From Azolla caroliniana (lineage: Eukaryota; Polypodiophyta): a DNA stretch of 64,000 bases. Below, one piece after another: positions 53,896 through 64,000 of this stretch (the first letter of the stretch is position 1; each line of letters begins with the position of its first letter). Below the pieces are notes generated by a model, which was not told the origin of the DNA, ran no database searches, and saw only the letters and a program-made list of their open reading frames with translations. The stretch covers positions 5,394,001 through 5,458,000 of the forward strand of contig JBHGNT010000004.1 of the NCBI GenBank assembly GCA_043228905.1, written 5' to 3'. The translations under genes were made by a program, and so were the position numbers.

Positions 53896-56800
53896 GTCCA
53901 GCCAAAATCGGAGCCATTTGGTTAGACAGCCCTAGGCATGTAACGTCCGTCCCTAGTTGCGGTTCCATTTCATCCGTTCAAGTTAGTCGAGTTTTCTCTA
54001 CACAAGTTGAGCTTAACACATCTAGGTGCCATCAAGTCCCAGCTTCTGCCCTCTTAGACTCTGGAGCCAACTCTTGTTTCATGAATCGTGAGTTTGCTAT
54101 AATGCATAATATTCAATTGCATAAGCTCCCAAGCCCAGTGTTAGTCAGAGTCATTGATGGACGCCCCATAGCATCAGGTGATATAGTTGAAGAGTCTGAA
54201 CCAATTCATGTAGTCCTAGGCAATTTGGCTAGTGTCATCTCATTCAACATCATTAGTAGTCCAGAGCACTCCCTAGTTCTTGGTCTTCCATGGTTTGAGC
54301 TACATAACCCAACTATTGATTGGAGAAAAAGAACCATTGAAGAGGTCACAATACAGTCTGAGCCTCTTAAAACTCCAACAAAGGATATGACATTCCAAAA
54401 GATTTCGACAATCTCTATACATCAATTACATGAGGAAGGACGGAAGGAAGACATGTTGGTGTTCGCAGTTTTAGCAACTCCCACATCGAGCTCACAAGAA
54501 TGGGGGCTCCAACCACCAAAGAAATATATAGAATTCTCTGATGTGTTTGATAAGGTGAAGGCCAATAGACTACCAGAACATCGACCATATGATTGCCTGA
54601 TTGATTTGCAGCCCAGAAAAGAGCCTCCATGGGGGCCAATTTATAACCTTTCACCCACGGAGTTAGAGGTTCTTCGGGAATATATCGATGAGAACTTGGC
54701 GAATGGGTTTATCCAGCATTCAAGATCTCTTGCCGGCATACCCATATTTTTCGTTAAGAAGAAAGATGGTTCGCTTCATTTGGTCGTGGATTATCGAGGA
54801 TTGAATAAAGTAACTATTCGAAACCGATATGCTCTACCATTGATTTCGAGCCTTCTCGAACGCCTCAATGGAGCTAACTATTTCACAAAGTTAGATCTTC
54901 GAGGTGCTTACAATCTTGTTCGAATTCGTCCTGGGGATGAATGGAAGAATACTTTCCGTACTCGCTATGGCCATTTTGAGTATACAGTGATGCCATTTGG
55001 TCTCACGAATGCACCAGCAGTTTTCCAACATATGGCGAATGACATTTTTCGAGATTTCCTCGATATTTTCGTCATAATTTACCTGGATGATATCTTGATC
55101 TACTCAAAAACTGAAGAGGATCATGATATACATGTTCGACAAGCTTTGCAATGGTTGCGTGAATATGGTCTCTATGCAAAATTGGAGAAGTGCAGTTTCA
55201 ACCAGCGTCAAGTGGAATTTTTGGGGTACATGGTCTCTTCACATGGCATCTCTATGGATCCAGTAAAGGTTCAAACAGTTTTGGATTGGCAAACACCACA
55301 GTCTGTGCGAGATGTACAATTTTTTTTAGGGTTCGCAAACTTTTATCTCAAGTTCATCAAAGATTATTCAAAGATCGTATTGCCCCTCACTCAACTGACA
55401 TAGAAGAATCGACCATTTGTGTGGAGTATAAATGCAAACTCTGCATTTGAAGGATTAAAGCAAGCATTTACATCTGCACCAATTTTGATGCATGTTGATC
55501 CATTGAAGCGCTTTATACTAGAAGTTGATGCATCCAACTTCGCACTAGGAAGCGTATTATCCCAGATTAGCAATGATGGCCAACTGTACCCTGTGGCTTT
55601 TCATTCACGGAAATTCGAAGCTGCAAAAATCAACTATGAGATTCACGACAAAGAGCTTCTTGCCATTGTGGATTCTTTTCAACAATGGCATCATTTTTTG
55701 GAGGGTTCGTCTCAACAAATCATGGGCTATAATGATCACAAAAATCTAAAGTACTTCCAAAGTGCTCGAGTCTTGAGTCGTCGACAAGCTCATTGGGCGC
55801 AGTTTTTAACTCGTTTTGATTTCGTAATTCTATATCACCCTGGGATGCAACAAGGCAAAGCAGATGCTTTATCTCGGCGTTCATATATGGAACTTCAACG
55901 AGGAGAGGCCACATTTGAAAGTCAGAAGCAAATCCTCTTGGGTCCTGGCCGTCTACGACTAATGGCTTTTCATGCTATAGATACACCCAGGGATTCAAGT
56001 CTTCTGGACTCCATTCGGAAGCATATTGAGACTGATGAATTCGCCCAAGATATTCTGAACCATATTATCCCAGATCGTGCTTCTTGTTCACAATCTCAAA
56101 ATCCTCGTCAAGACTACAACCAGTTCGATTGGCATGATGGTTTACTTTTTCGACAAAATCTCTTATATGTGCCTAATGGTCCTTCTCGACTCCAAGTCTT
56201 GCAACAATGTCATGACACACCAATGGCTGGACATTTTGGCATCCACAAGACTTTGGCGTTAATTTCTCGAAGGTATTGGTGGCCACGACTTCGCCATTTT
56301 GTTACGGGTTATGTTCGTAGTTGTGATACATGTTGCCAATCCAAAAAACCTCGACATCATCCATATGGCTTATTACAGTCAATGCCTATTCCTGAGAGTC
56401 CATGGAAATCTATTTCATTGGACTTCATTACGGATCTACCACCTTCCAAGGGTTTTGATTCTATTCTCACGGTAGTAGATTGTTTTACCAAGATGGCACA
56501 TTTTCTTCCCTGCACAAAGGCCATTACGAGCCAAGAGATAGTCGAGTTACTCATGCGAGAGGTGTTTCGGCATCATGGTCTTCCTGATGATATTATCAGT
56601 GATCGGGGTCCCCAGTTCATCTCAAAATTTTGGCGGCACATGTTCAAACTCTTACATACTTCTTGCAAACTCTCTTCCAGCTACCATCCAGAAACTAACG
56701 GACAGAGTGAGCGCACCAACCAAACAGTAGAACAATATCTTCGTTGTTTTGTCAACTATCAACAAGATGATTGGGTTGATCTATTACATTTGGCGGAATT

Positions 56801-57551
56801 TGCTTACAACAACTCAGAACATTCTTCTACTAGATATTCCCCATTTTTTGCAAACATTGGGTACCATCTTCGTTGGACTATGCTTGAACATCACGAACTC
56901 CCGACAAACCCGGTTGCTGAAGATCGGCTCACCCGACTCCAAGAAGTTCAAGATATCCTTTTGCACCATTTATGTGATGCTCAAAACACTCAAAAGAAGG
57001 TTGTCGACCGTCATCGACGTGATTCATCGACTACGTTTCAAGTGGGAGATCGAGTATGGCTTTTACAAGGTCGCATTAAAACAACCCGACCTTGCTGCAA
57101 ATTGGATTATCAACGTTTTGGCCCATATGTGATATCTGGTAAGATCAATGATGTGGCATTTCGCCTTGATCTTCCCCCTCATATGATGCACCTTCACCCG
57201 GTCTTCCATGTTTCACTTTTGGAGCCGTACACAACCAACTCTATTCCATGCCTTCTTACATCTCCCCCACCTCCAATCGAAGTTTCAGATGGCTCCGAAT
57301 ATGAAGTTGCTGCCATTCTCGACTCCAAGATCGTTCGCAACAAACTATATTATTTGGTTGACTGGTTAGGTTATATACCTAATGATCGAAAATGGGAACC
57401 TCTTGAAAATCTTGCTAATGCCTCCGAAATGGTTGTTGCGTTTCACAACAAATATCCTCATAAGCCAAGTCCGAAATCTTGTCTTCCGACTCGTGGAACT
57501 CATCGTCAAAAAGGGGGGATAATGTCAGGACGACATACATTTTGGCCTTAG
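53892..57551 (+). pseudogene. gypsy-4 Pol with chromodomain
   Basis: Open from the frameshift site, with one TAG at 55401-55403. Protease L-L-D-S-G-A-N-S at about 54050 and LVLGLPWF. RT with VVDYRGLNKVT, KLDLRGAYNLVRI and I-Y-L-D-D-I at about 55078. RNase H LEVDASNFALGSVLSQ. Integrase with the GHFGIHKT...CDTCCQSK zinc region, D in LDFITDLP, D in SDRGPQF, E in NGQSERTNQ (35 residues between the last two). The GPYxI/chromodomain end is YEVAAILDSKI ... YYLVDWLGY ... WEPLENL. The TAG lies at the RT/RNase H join (LTQLT*KNRPF), where a Lys or Arg codon is expected, so one mutation disables an otherwise complete Pol. Confidence 0.93.
57507..57522 (+). other. gypsy-4 polypurine tract
   Basis: AAAAAGGGGGGATAA before the 3' LTR. 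Confidence 0.88.
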
Positions 57552-57874
57552 ACGTCTTGGTCTATATGTTAGACCTTTAACCATTATACTAACATATATG
57601 ATGTATAAGTATAATAAATGTATTATTAGTTATTACAAGATATTTAGAGTATTCCAGAACATTCTAGAGTATTCTAGAACATTCTAGGATATTCCATGAT
57701 TATATTAAATATCTAAAATATTCTAGAACATTCTAGAATACTCCATAAGGACTTATAAATAGGTGTCTATTCATTCATCACAACTCATTCGGTTCAACAC
57801 TAGTTTGTAGCCCCTTAGCCTACTCTTTGTAATCCTTGCTCTCTTATAATATAAACTCTCTTTCCATTTCTAGT

Positions 57875-57918
<44 letters not shown>

Positions 57919-57969
57919 TACCTTCTATTGTCATCTTATTTTTCTCTCTCCTATTCTCAAGTCACGACA
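57523..57969 (+). repeat. gypsy-4 3' LTR
   Basis: 447 bp, TGTCAGGACGACAT...GTCACGACA. It lacks the B-box half of the tRNA-like segment and has a longer heat-shock-element array (57652-57694, nine modules) plus a second one (57721-57738), with TATAAATA at 57754-57761. The CT microsatellite (about 57876-57912) is longer than in the 5' LTR. Confidence 0.95.
57652..57761 (+). promoter_or_regulatory. heat-shock-element arrays and TATA box, gypsy-4 3' LTR
   Basis: Nine TTC/GAA modules at 57652-57694 (two imperfect), four at 57721-57738, then TATAAATA. The array has one 10-bp repeat unit more than in the 5' LTR. Confidence 0.75.
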
Positions 57970-59695
57970 CTTTGTAGGTGCAAGTTTAAATAGCATGGCA
58001 AAGAGTGGGACAACAAATGAAGAAATAAACAATTATAAGAATTTATTAAAAGAACATCGAGAAAGTGAAGCGTTGGAAAGATCTAGTGTTATGCACCATC
58101 GTCAAAAAGCACTTCAATTACCTGAAAGGTACATGCTTGTTTGCCACACTTTCGAAGGTTGCCCAAGGATATTGGAGATGAATGCCTACTGCAGATGCAC
58201 TTAGTAGGTTTAGACAATAAAGCCTCAAGTGTTCTTAACTTAGTAGTTTTCATGACTTGGCAAGGTTTACTCCCGCCAGTACTATGCGTGCAACTAGACA
58301 ACACAGTAAGAGAAAACAAGAACTCGATTGTGTTTGGTTATTTAAGCATGTTAGTAGATAGGGGTATTTTCAAAAAGATTAAGGTCAACTTCTTACTAGT
58401 TTGTCACACACATGATCACATAGATCAAATGTTTAGTAGGTTCTCCAAGAAATTAGCGAGATGTGATGCTTTCACACTTCCTATGTTGTCAAAGTTTATC
58501 ACTGACGCTTATACCCCAAAGCCAGATGTACAACATTTAGATGAAGTTTATGAATTTTAAACGCTTCTGTGTGGATGGTGATGGGACTAGATGTAGGGTT
58601 CTTGCTAAGCTTAATAATATAAGTTTTAACCATGTCTTCCTCATCCAAAAAAAGTGTGGTCGATCACAACTAGATGATGTTGTATGCCAAACAATACTCA
58701 TCTAGTTCGCAATGGGAGCCACAAGACGGATGTAGGCTCTTATTGCATTTCCTAGATGCAGTAATCTATGGTGCAGAACAAATGCCCTATGACGACCACA
58801 AAAGATTGGCCACTAATAGTTCAATTGAAGAGCAAAAGATATATTGGATGCGGTGTCTTAAGGAAAAACACAAAAAAAATTGAGAGAACCAAAAAGTACG
58901 TAGGTGATCAAGATGTGGAATGGTGAGATAACTTCTTTAATCATCAACGTACGATATTAGATAACTACTTTGCAGGAGTATGGCCACTACAAAATCAATT
59001 CAAATGGAATATTGGTGGCCCATCAATGGCGAGCGCGACTCATTTACAACCACTAGATAATCTTGAATTGAATAATCTAGTTCGTCCACAACAAAGAGAT
59101 ATTTATGTGGAACCAAGATTATCGCATGTTGTTGAGGCGAGATGGCAAAGCAATCTACATGAGCTGCAAGTTGGTATGTTGGTTGCAACATTAGTTGGGG
59201 GTGATAAGTTGGGATGGATCCCTTTTGGATTGCTAAAATCATTGAAATTATTAAGGATGATGAAGGCAATCAAGTTCAATCCATTGTGGTTCATTGGTAT
59301 CGTACCTCTTCCAAAGATGCATTTACTGGGAAGTACTCTTTAGAGATGGTTATGGATGTCAGAGACACAAGCAGAAAGCAGAGAAGAAAGAATCTACCCA
59401 GTGCGTCTACTCTAACACTTGATAATGTCGACATACTCATGTATGACTTCTCCTTGACCAAAACATGCCATCTGCAATAGACTACAATCAAGATAATAAA
59501 AGAGAAGGTCCCATATGTGCCTGTTGATGCATTACAGATACGAACAAGGAGTATGTCTCATAATCACGATGACGTTGGATTGCAATTGGATGAAGGCAAT
59601 GCATTGGTTGCTAGTGATGATGAGGATGAGACCTCACAAAGCTCTTTTAGTTCATCGGGTGGGTCTGAAGGGGAAGGCGTATCTCTGGGAAAGTG
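57970..59695 (+). pseudogene. DUF7869-type gene, 3' part
   Basis: After the CTTTG duplication the gene resumes with a C-R-C-K-F-K cysteine motif and a Glu/Lys-rich stretch (SGTTNEEINNYKNLLKEHRE). The core follows at 58141-58560 (C-L-P-H-F-R-R-L; QLDNTVRENKNSIVFGYLSML; VNFLLVCHTHDHIDQMFSRFSKKL), the signature of DUF7869, with C in place of the usual G before H-T-H-D. Stops and shifts follow, then Q-V-G-M-L-V-A-T-L-V-G-G-D-K-L-G-W-I-P-F-W and HWYRTSSKDAFTGKY (59165-59340), and an acidic Ser-rich end at 59695. At least five frame breaks mean it is dead. Biochemical role unknown. Confidence 0.72.
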
Positions 59696-60196
59696 ATGGA
59701 TCTCATATATGAAATGTAAATATTGTATGTTACATCAATATGGTGATTCACAAATATGTATAAATATAGGTGTTAGTTATTTTGTAATTTTTTGTACGTT
59801 CTCTTGTAAATTTCATGTGTCGATTATTTAGGCATTTTTTGAAAGCCCTAAATTTTTGGACATGGCATAAATCAATATATTTTGATTCAATTTCCAAAAA
59901 CCTTTACGCATGCGATGGTCCTTTTTGTGAAATGACCTACTTTGTGTCTTTTTTGGATAGACTGTTCTTAAATTGCGACATATTACCTGTTTCAAATGAC
60001 CCAATGTTAAAGGGAATTTCTTTCTTAATCTAATGACTTTGGACTTAATATTGTAGAATCCATTTGTAATGCCATGGTCTTTAGGCTAATTATGTTTTTT
60101 AAATCTTAATCTCACACATAATTCATTGTTCGACTCATTGCTACCTTCGACCTTTTGGTTGTTGGAGAGCCTTAACACTTCTTTAAACTCACTCAT
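59696..60196. other. AT-rich intergenic stretch, nothing recognised
   Basis: About 500 bp without a supported gene or element. Short frames such as 59815-60033 look random. Confidence 0.7.
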
Positions 60197-60325
60197 GCGG
60201 TAGCATTATGGAATCATGACGCAAACATGAAGATATGCAAGGTATGTGATGAAAACCTTATCGATGATGAACATCACTTACTTATCGCATGCTCATCATA
60301 TAAGGTAAACTTGCAAGAAATATGA
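60197..60325 (+). pseudogene. LINE-like zinc-knuckle (zf-RVT) fragment
   Basis: Frame reading A-L-W-N-H-D-A-N-M-K, then C-K-V-C-D-E-N-L-I-D-D-E-H-H-L-L-I-A-C-S-S-Y-K, stop at 60323. The CxxC...DDEHHLLIxCxxY pattern is the C-terminal zinc motif of plant non-LTR retrotransposon reverse transcriptases. Only this piece is recognisable. Confidence 0.5.
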
Positions 60326-60424
60326 TGAGTTCTTAGATGGACATGGTAATGTGAGAATTATGCTCAAATTTCCACCAAGAAGAATATGCACATTTGTGCG
60401 CGCATTATTTTCACATTGAGAGGT

Positions 60425-60735
60425 TTTGCTACAGAGTAATAACCCTCCCCTCCCCCCCAATCCATACAAAAGAGACACATACATGATGGTATGTTGATTT
60501 GGTCTCGTAGATCAAAATGGGCCTCATCATGGATTGATAACAAATCTATTTCTATTCTCAACCCACACAAACACAACACAATATATGGTGCAGAACTTAC
60601 TATAGAGTAGTAACACTCCACTCCCCCCCGAATCCGTAGGAAAGAGACACATACAAGATGATATGTTGATTTGGATGATACAGATCTATTTCTATTTTCA
60701 ACCCACGCAACACAACACAACACAACAGAAAGCAC
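60425..60735. repeat. diverged tandem duplication, ~170-bp unit
   Basis: Two related blocks (about 60425-60595 and 60596-60735) share GAGTAATAACxCTCCxCTCCCCCC, AAGAGACACATACA and ATCTATTTCTATT. The second lacks about 35 bp. No coding content. Confidence 0.75.
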
Positions 60736-60772
60736 AATGCTTCTGCACCATGCGACACCAACTGACAGTTGG

Positions 60773-60954
60773 TCATGGACAGTCTTACGTGGTGGATTGT
60801 CATAAAATGTTTGGTCGCGAATTCAAGGCACTTAGCAATTTGTTCGAGGCTTTATTTGGTTGATCATGAACAGTCTTATGTGGTGGATTGTCATAAAATG
60901 TTTGGTCGCGAATTCAAGGCACTTAGCAATTTGTTCGAGGCTTTATTTGATGTC
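60773..60954. repeat. 91-bp tandem duplication
   Basis: Units 60773-60863 and 60864-60954 are nearly identical (TCATGGACAGTCTTACGTGG versus TCATGAACAGTCTTATGTGG, then identical for most of their length). It lies about 170 bp upstream of the start codon of the small intact gene, so it may be in its promoter. Confidence 0.9.
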
Positions 60955-61120
60955 TCCTATGTATTTATTATGCTCTCTTGGTCCTTCTTTCATTGGTCGT
61001 TGGGGACATTTTGGGTCTCATTTGAAGGCTCAAAATCAACAAGGAAATCAATCAATCGCCCATTCATATTCATTCACACCACAAAAGAACAAAGAAGACC
61101 AAGCAGAAGAGGAAAAGCGA

Positions 61121-61949
61121 ATGGCGTCGCTCTTGATGCAGGTATTGAGTTCGAAACCCTAATTTCTGTCCTTTTTTCATTGTCGGGTAGTGAAAGGTAA
61201 CCCTAAATTCTAGTGCGGCGAGGTGTGAAGTTGCTGACTGCGAAACCCTCACTCACACACAGGAGCGTCTGCTGGGATTTTCTCTTGGGGCCGCCTTAGG
61301 GCTCGGCGTGGCTGCCCATCACTACAGATATTATTGGAAATCAACGGCTGAACTCGGCCGCACCGTCTCTCGCGGCACAGTCCCTGCTTACACCCCTGTC
61401 GAGGTAAGTCTCCAATCCATGACCTTTTTCTTCATTTTTCTGAATGTTCCTTTTTCATTACCTACGTTTTTCATGTGATACATACAAAACTAGACACATA
61501 CACATTACATACATATATACATACATACATACATACATACATACATACATAAACAGGCACAAGCATGCATACACACATACATCCATACATTTCCAAGGAA
61601 AATCACATGTACATACATACATACATACACACATACACACATAAACAGGCACAAGCATGCATACACACATACATTCATACATTTCCAAGGAAAATCACAT
61701 GTACATAAAATACATACATACACACATATCTCTCCAAGGAAATCAAGTTCTTCATTCTGGAGGGCTCAGAGAGAGAGAGAGAGAGAATCTGAATGAACTT
61801 AAGTTTTTTCTATGTGTGTTGTTGTGTGGTAGGTTCCAGAGCCTTTGTTTAATAGGTCTTCCCGGGAGGAACTCGTACATCTTTGGAATCGAACCATTGA
61901 CAATACGCTAGGTGCAGTTGTTGCTGCTCTTAGCTCAAGGGGCTGGTAA
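61121..61949 (+). CDS. small single-pass membrane protein, three exons (92 aa)
   Basis: Exons 61121-61141, 61263-61403 and 61833-61949; donors CAG|GTATTG and GAG|GTAAGT, acceptors CACACAG| and GTGGTAG|, both introns in phase 0. The product is M-A-S-L-L-M-Q, then a hydrophobic segment (about residues 10-26, LLGFSLGAALGLGVAAH) followed by HHYRYYWK, a soluble middle and the C-terminus LVHLWNRTIDNTLGAVVAALSSRGW. This is a short N-terminal anchor with a W-N...G-W end. It looks intact, has normal codon use and is the only convincing cellular gene here. The architecture loosely recalls MICOS subunit Mic13/QIL1, but I cannot establish that; the safest name is conserved small membrane protein of unknown function. 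Confidence 0.82.
61142..61262 (+). other. intron 1 of the small membrane-protein gene
   Basis: 121 bp, GT...AG, with CTAATTTC- and CTGACTG-like branch candidates. Phase 0. Confidence 0.8.
61404..61832 (+). other. intron 2 with an ACAT microsatellite
   Basis: 429 bp, GTAAGT...TAG. From about 61496 to 61735 it is an (ACAT)n tract with a 92-bp block repeated twice (AAACAGGCACAAGCATGCAT at 61551 and 61643). The open frames here on both strands are repeat artefacts. A GA tract follows at about 61770-61786. Confidence 0.85.
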
Positions 61950-63590
61950 GAAACCCACTCTTGGTTTTGGTTTAAAACTCCTTCATGGAATCTTTCATGT
62001 AATGGTTCATAGAGCCGTAATTTTATTCTATATACAAACAATGTCAAGTCAATTCTTTGAAGCCCTTTGTTTCTGTTTAAGTTGAACTGAAACTAATAGA
62101 TATGTATTTCTTTCCATAATGCAAAGCACAATATCACACAATCTGAAGAAGAGAAGATAAACCATTAGGTATATTGTTATGTGTTTTGTGGCTTGCTGCA
62201 TAATTGAGTTTTGAAACTTTTCAAACGTACTTCATAATATTTTGACAATAATCTATTAGGAATCAATGTTGGTATGTAATATTGCAAAGGTATTGATGTT
62301 TAATATTTCTATTTATGCTACATACATCCATTATTAATTATGAGATCAAACAATAACATGATCAATCAAATTATAAGGTTTCTAATCTCGATCAATTTTG
62401 ATAGGCCAATGATATGACACTATGAGGTTTGAATAACTACAAAACTCATTAGTATGATTGTTCATATAGATGATGTGTATGTTGTCATCAATTTGTTGTC
62501 AAAGGTTTAGTTTATAAGAAAGTTTACCTTTCTTGGGCAATTTCAACCACATATTATGGTTAAAGTTATGTAGGGCTAAAACCAAGTTATCATCATAGTC
62601 ATTACATTTTGTTTTTATAGCTTTCACCATTTCTTTCCATTTGTCATTGCATCTAAAGAATCTTCAAGTTGCTTTGAAAGCAATTGCATTGTTTCACTGA
62701 TGATAATGTCCTTATTTGTGACCATCATGTATGCATGAAGTCTCCATCTTCAATTTCTATCAAAGTAATTGCATGATTTCATTAAGGATATTTTTATCTT
62801 AGTGACCACGTTTGCATAATTTTACTCTCTTGGACTTGAACACTAAAAGCTTGATTTTGTAGTTATAACATGCACAAACGGAATGGTGAGGTGAGTGGTG
62901 CAAATATGTTACAGAAAGGTGGAATACTTTGACACTATAGTATTTGTATCCTATTATAGAGTTTTGGTGTCTCAAAAGGAAACATATCCTAGTTAAATTG
63001 AAACAAGGGGTAGAACAATAGTCCAAAAGACTTCATGAGCTCTATAGGTCACAGTGACCAAGCCTAGGCGATTGTTTACCAAAAACATAGGTCTTCGTAA
63101 CGTCATAAGACCATGGGCCAGTTACAGACAAAAAAGCTTTTTGTGCTACTCATGTGATCCAAGTGAATAAAGTGAGCATAAACAAGAAACAAACATGAGA
63201 AAATATATTTCTACAGTGATTTATAAGAAATTGTTCAAGAAATTTTTACGTGTGAATTACGTGAATGAGAATGCTATGATCAGCAAATTACAATACGATG
63301 CTTGTTTATAAGCCTTTACCTGTCATAGTCACGATTTTGAAATTTAAAATTGAGTTTGGATAGTACTAACTAGATAGGATGTGCAATTTTGTGTCATAAT
63401 CATGAGATTGAGGAGCCGTAACCTCACATATCATAATGTGAAGCAAACACAAATTCCTTTGCTTCCTTGATTCATGTACTCCGTGCTCTAACCTCACAAG
63501 GAGTCATTTTAGGAAAATGTATGAGTAGGTGCTTTACACCTTAGTACTAACAAAGAAAATTGTCTTGTAAAGGTCTTTGAGTGGTAAGTC
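61950..63590. other. AT-rich 3' flank, nothing recognised
   Basis: About 1.6 kb after the stop codon of the small gene; presumably its 3' UTR and intergenic DNA. There are no long frames, LTR ends or terminal repeats that I can support. The 75-residue minus-strand frame at 62799-63026 has no coding character. Confidence 0.65.
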
Positions 63591-63601
63591 ATCTCTCTCT
63601 C

Positions 63602-63680
63602 GTAATTAGTTTACCCTAGTGGTAAGTTGTTTACGCTACTAGCACTACATCTTAGGTTTGAAACCCAATTTTCTCACCTC
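63602..63680 (+). repeat. tRNA-related SINE-like copy 1
   Basis: An A-box-like CTAGTGGTAAGTTG (63616-63629) is followed 38 bp later by a B-box-like GGTTTGAAACCC (63655-63666), with matching flanks to copy 2 (CGTAATTAGYTTACC before, AATTCTC after). It is probably a SINE head. A further B-box-like GGGTTGAACCCAAG occurs at 63732-63745. Confidence 0.55.
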
Positions 63681-63758
63681 TTACTTATTATACATATCTC
63701 CTAATTTACTAGATGCCATTGTGGAATGCAAGGGTTGAACCCAAGACCACATGGTCTC

Positions 63759-63759
<1 letters not shown>

Positions 63760-63793
<34 letters not shown>

Positions 63794-63808
63794 TCTCTCT
63801 CCCTCTTT
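63760..63808. repeat. CT microsatellite
   Basis: (TC)n with CCC interruptions between the two SINE-like copies. Confidence 0.95.
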
Positions 63809-63811
63809 TCT

Positions 63812-63892
63812 CGTAATTAGCTTACCCTAGTGGTAAGTTGTTAACACTACAAGTATTGCGTCTTGGGTTTGAAACCCAATTCTCTCTCTCTC
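63812..63892 (+). repeat. tRNA-related SINE-like copy 2
   Basis: Same layout as copy 1: A-box-like 63827-63840 and B-box-like 63866-63877, again 38 bp apart, followed by a CT tract. The region continues with two short repeats ending TTGCTTATAGG (63929 and 63999) to the window edge. Confidence 0.55.
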
Positions 63893-64000
63893 TCTTTCTC
63901 TCAATGTGGTACTCGTTGCTTATAGGTGGGACAGAGAGCATATTATGCATTTGAGAACACATGCAATCTCTCTCTCAATTTGCTACTTGTTGCTTATAGG

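Larger units (their letters stand above)
52235..57969 (+). mobile_element. gypsy-4: chromodomain Ty3 element (chromovirus, Tcn1-like)
   Basis: 5,735 bp; LTRs 52235-52683 and 57523-57969; target duplication CTTTG (52230-52234 and 57970-57974). Gag resembles Tf1/sushi-type Gag; Pol ends in a chromodomain. Tcn1-like chromoviruses are reported from fungi and non-seed plants, which is part of the evidence for the host type. It is AT-rich. One stop breaks pol. Inserted in the DUF7869-type gene. Confidence 0.94.

Noticed and set aside
61444-61723. Cys/Tyr/Val-rich and Thr/His-rich frames
   Set aside because: They translate the ACAT microsatellite in intron 2.
61121-61949. Firm assignment to MICOS subunit Mic13/QIL1
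   Set aside because: Only the general architecture and a W-N...G-W pattern agree; without a profile search the name would be over-called.
63616-63666. Possible genuine tRNA gene
   Set aside because: The A- and B-box-like motifs are present but no acceptor or anticodon stems pair properly, and the copy is repeated nearby; SINE-like is more likely.
1-64000. CRISPR arrays, operons, bacterial promoters, plasmid or phage features
   Set aside because: The sequence is eukaryotic (spliceosomal introns, plant-type LTR elements); the tandem repeats seen are LTR, microsatellite or coding repeats without spacer structure.

Overview
The window is nuclear DNA of a land plant, and well over four fifths of it is nested LTR retrotransposons. 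Three observations point to a non-seed plant (bryophyte, lycophyte or fern) rather than an angiosperm: a Tf1/sushi-like chromodomain Ty3 element of the kind described as Tcn1-like, a DUF7869-type protein gene, and GC-rich Ty3 elements of an unfamiliar clade. This placement is an inference. There are no bacterial, organellar, rRNA or CRISPR features. The only apparently intact cellular gene is a three-exon gene for a 92-residue membrane protein at 61121-61949.

Layout from the left. Copia-B (minus strand, 8403-9874, running out of the window) carries copia-A1 (minus, 1-117 plus 7364-8402), which carries gypsy-1 (plus, 118-7363; same-length LTRs that look identical). Two more copia elements follow: copia-C1 (9939-16055, target duplication AGTAT) and copia-A2 (16499-21834, TTTCC). 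Copia-B, C1 and A2 all sit in one decayed minus-strand gene with a recognisable intron. Copia-C2 (minus, 22510-51570, TTCAT) fills the middle and has been hit repeatedly. Its 3' LTR holds gypsy-2 (22525-35378, ACGT), which holds gypsy-1b (25401-32496, ACGG) and a solo LTR (32569-33282, CCGG). Its RNase H holds a solo LTR (36644-37321, GATAT). Its integrase holds gypsy-3 (39754-49536, TTTTC). Further right, gypsy-4 (52235-57969, CTTTG) splits the DUF7869-type pseudogene. The last 6 kb is AT-rich: a LINE-like zinc-knuckle fragment, tandem repeats, the small intact gene and two tRNA-related (SINE-like) copies.

The element genes work as usual LTR retrotransposon sets: Gag for the particle, protease for processing, RT-RNase H for cDNA, integrase for insertion. 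Two Ty3 groups differ clearly. Gypsy-1, gypsy-1b, gypsy-2 and the solo LTR share TGTC...CA termini and 4-bp NCGN target duplications; those with pol have a DD34E integrase, and those with an internal region share an unusual primer site. Gypsy-3 and gypsy-4 make 5-bp duplications with DD35E. Gypsy-1 and gypsy-4 appear to express Pol by -1 frameshifting. Gypsy-3 carries a roughly 1,020-codon extra ORF after integrase, and gypsy-4 has long heat-shock-element arrays in its LTR promoter. These are the best candidates for undescribed biology.
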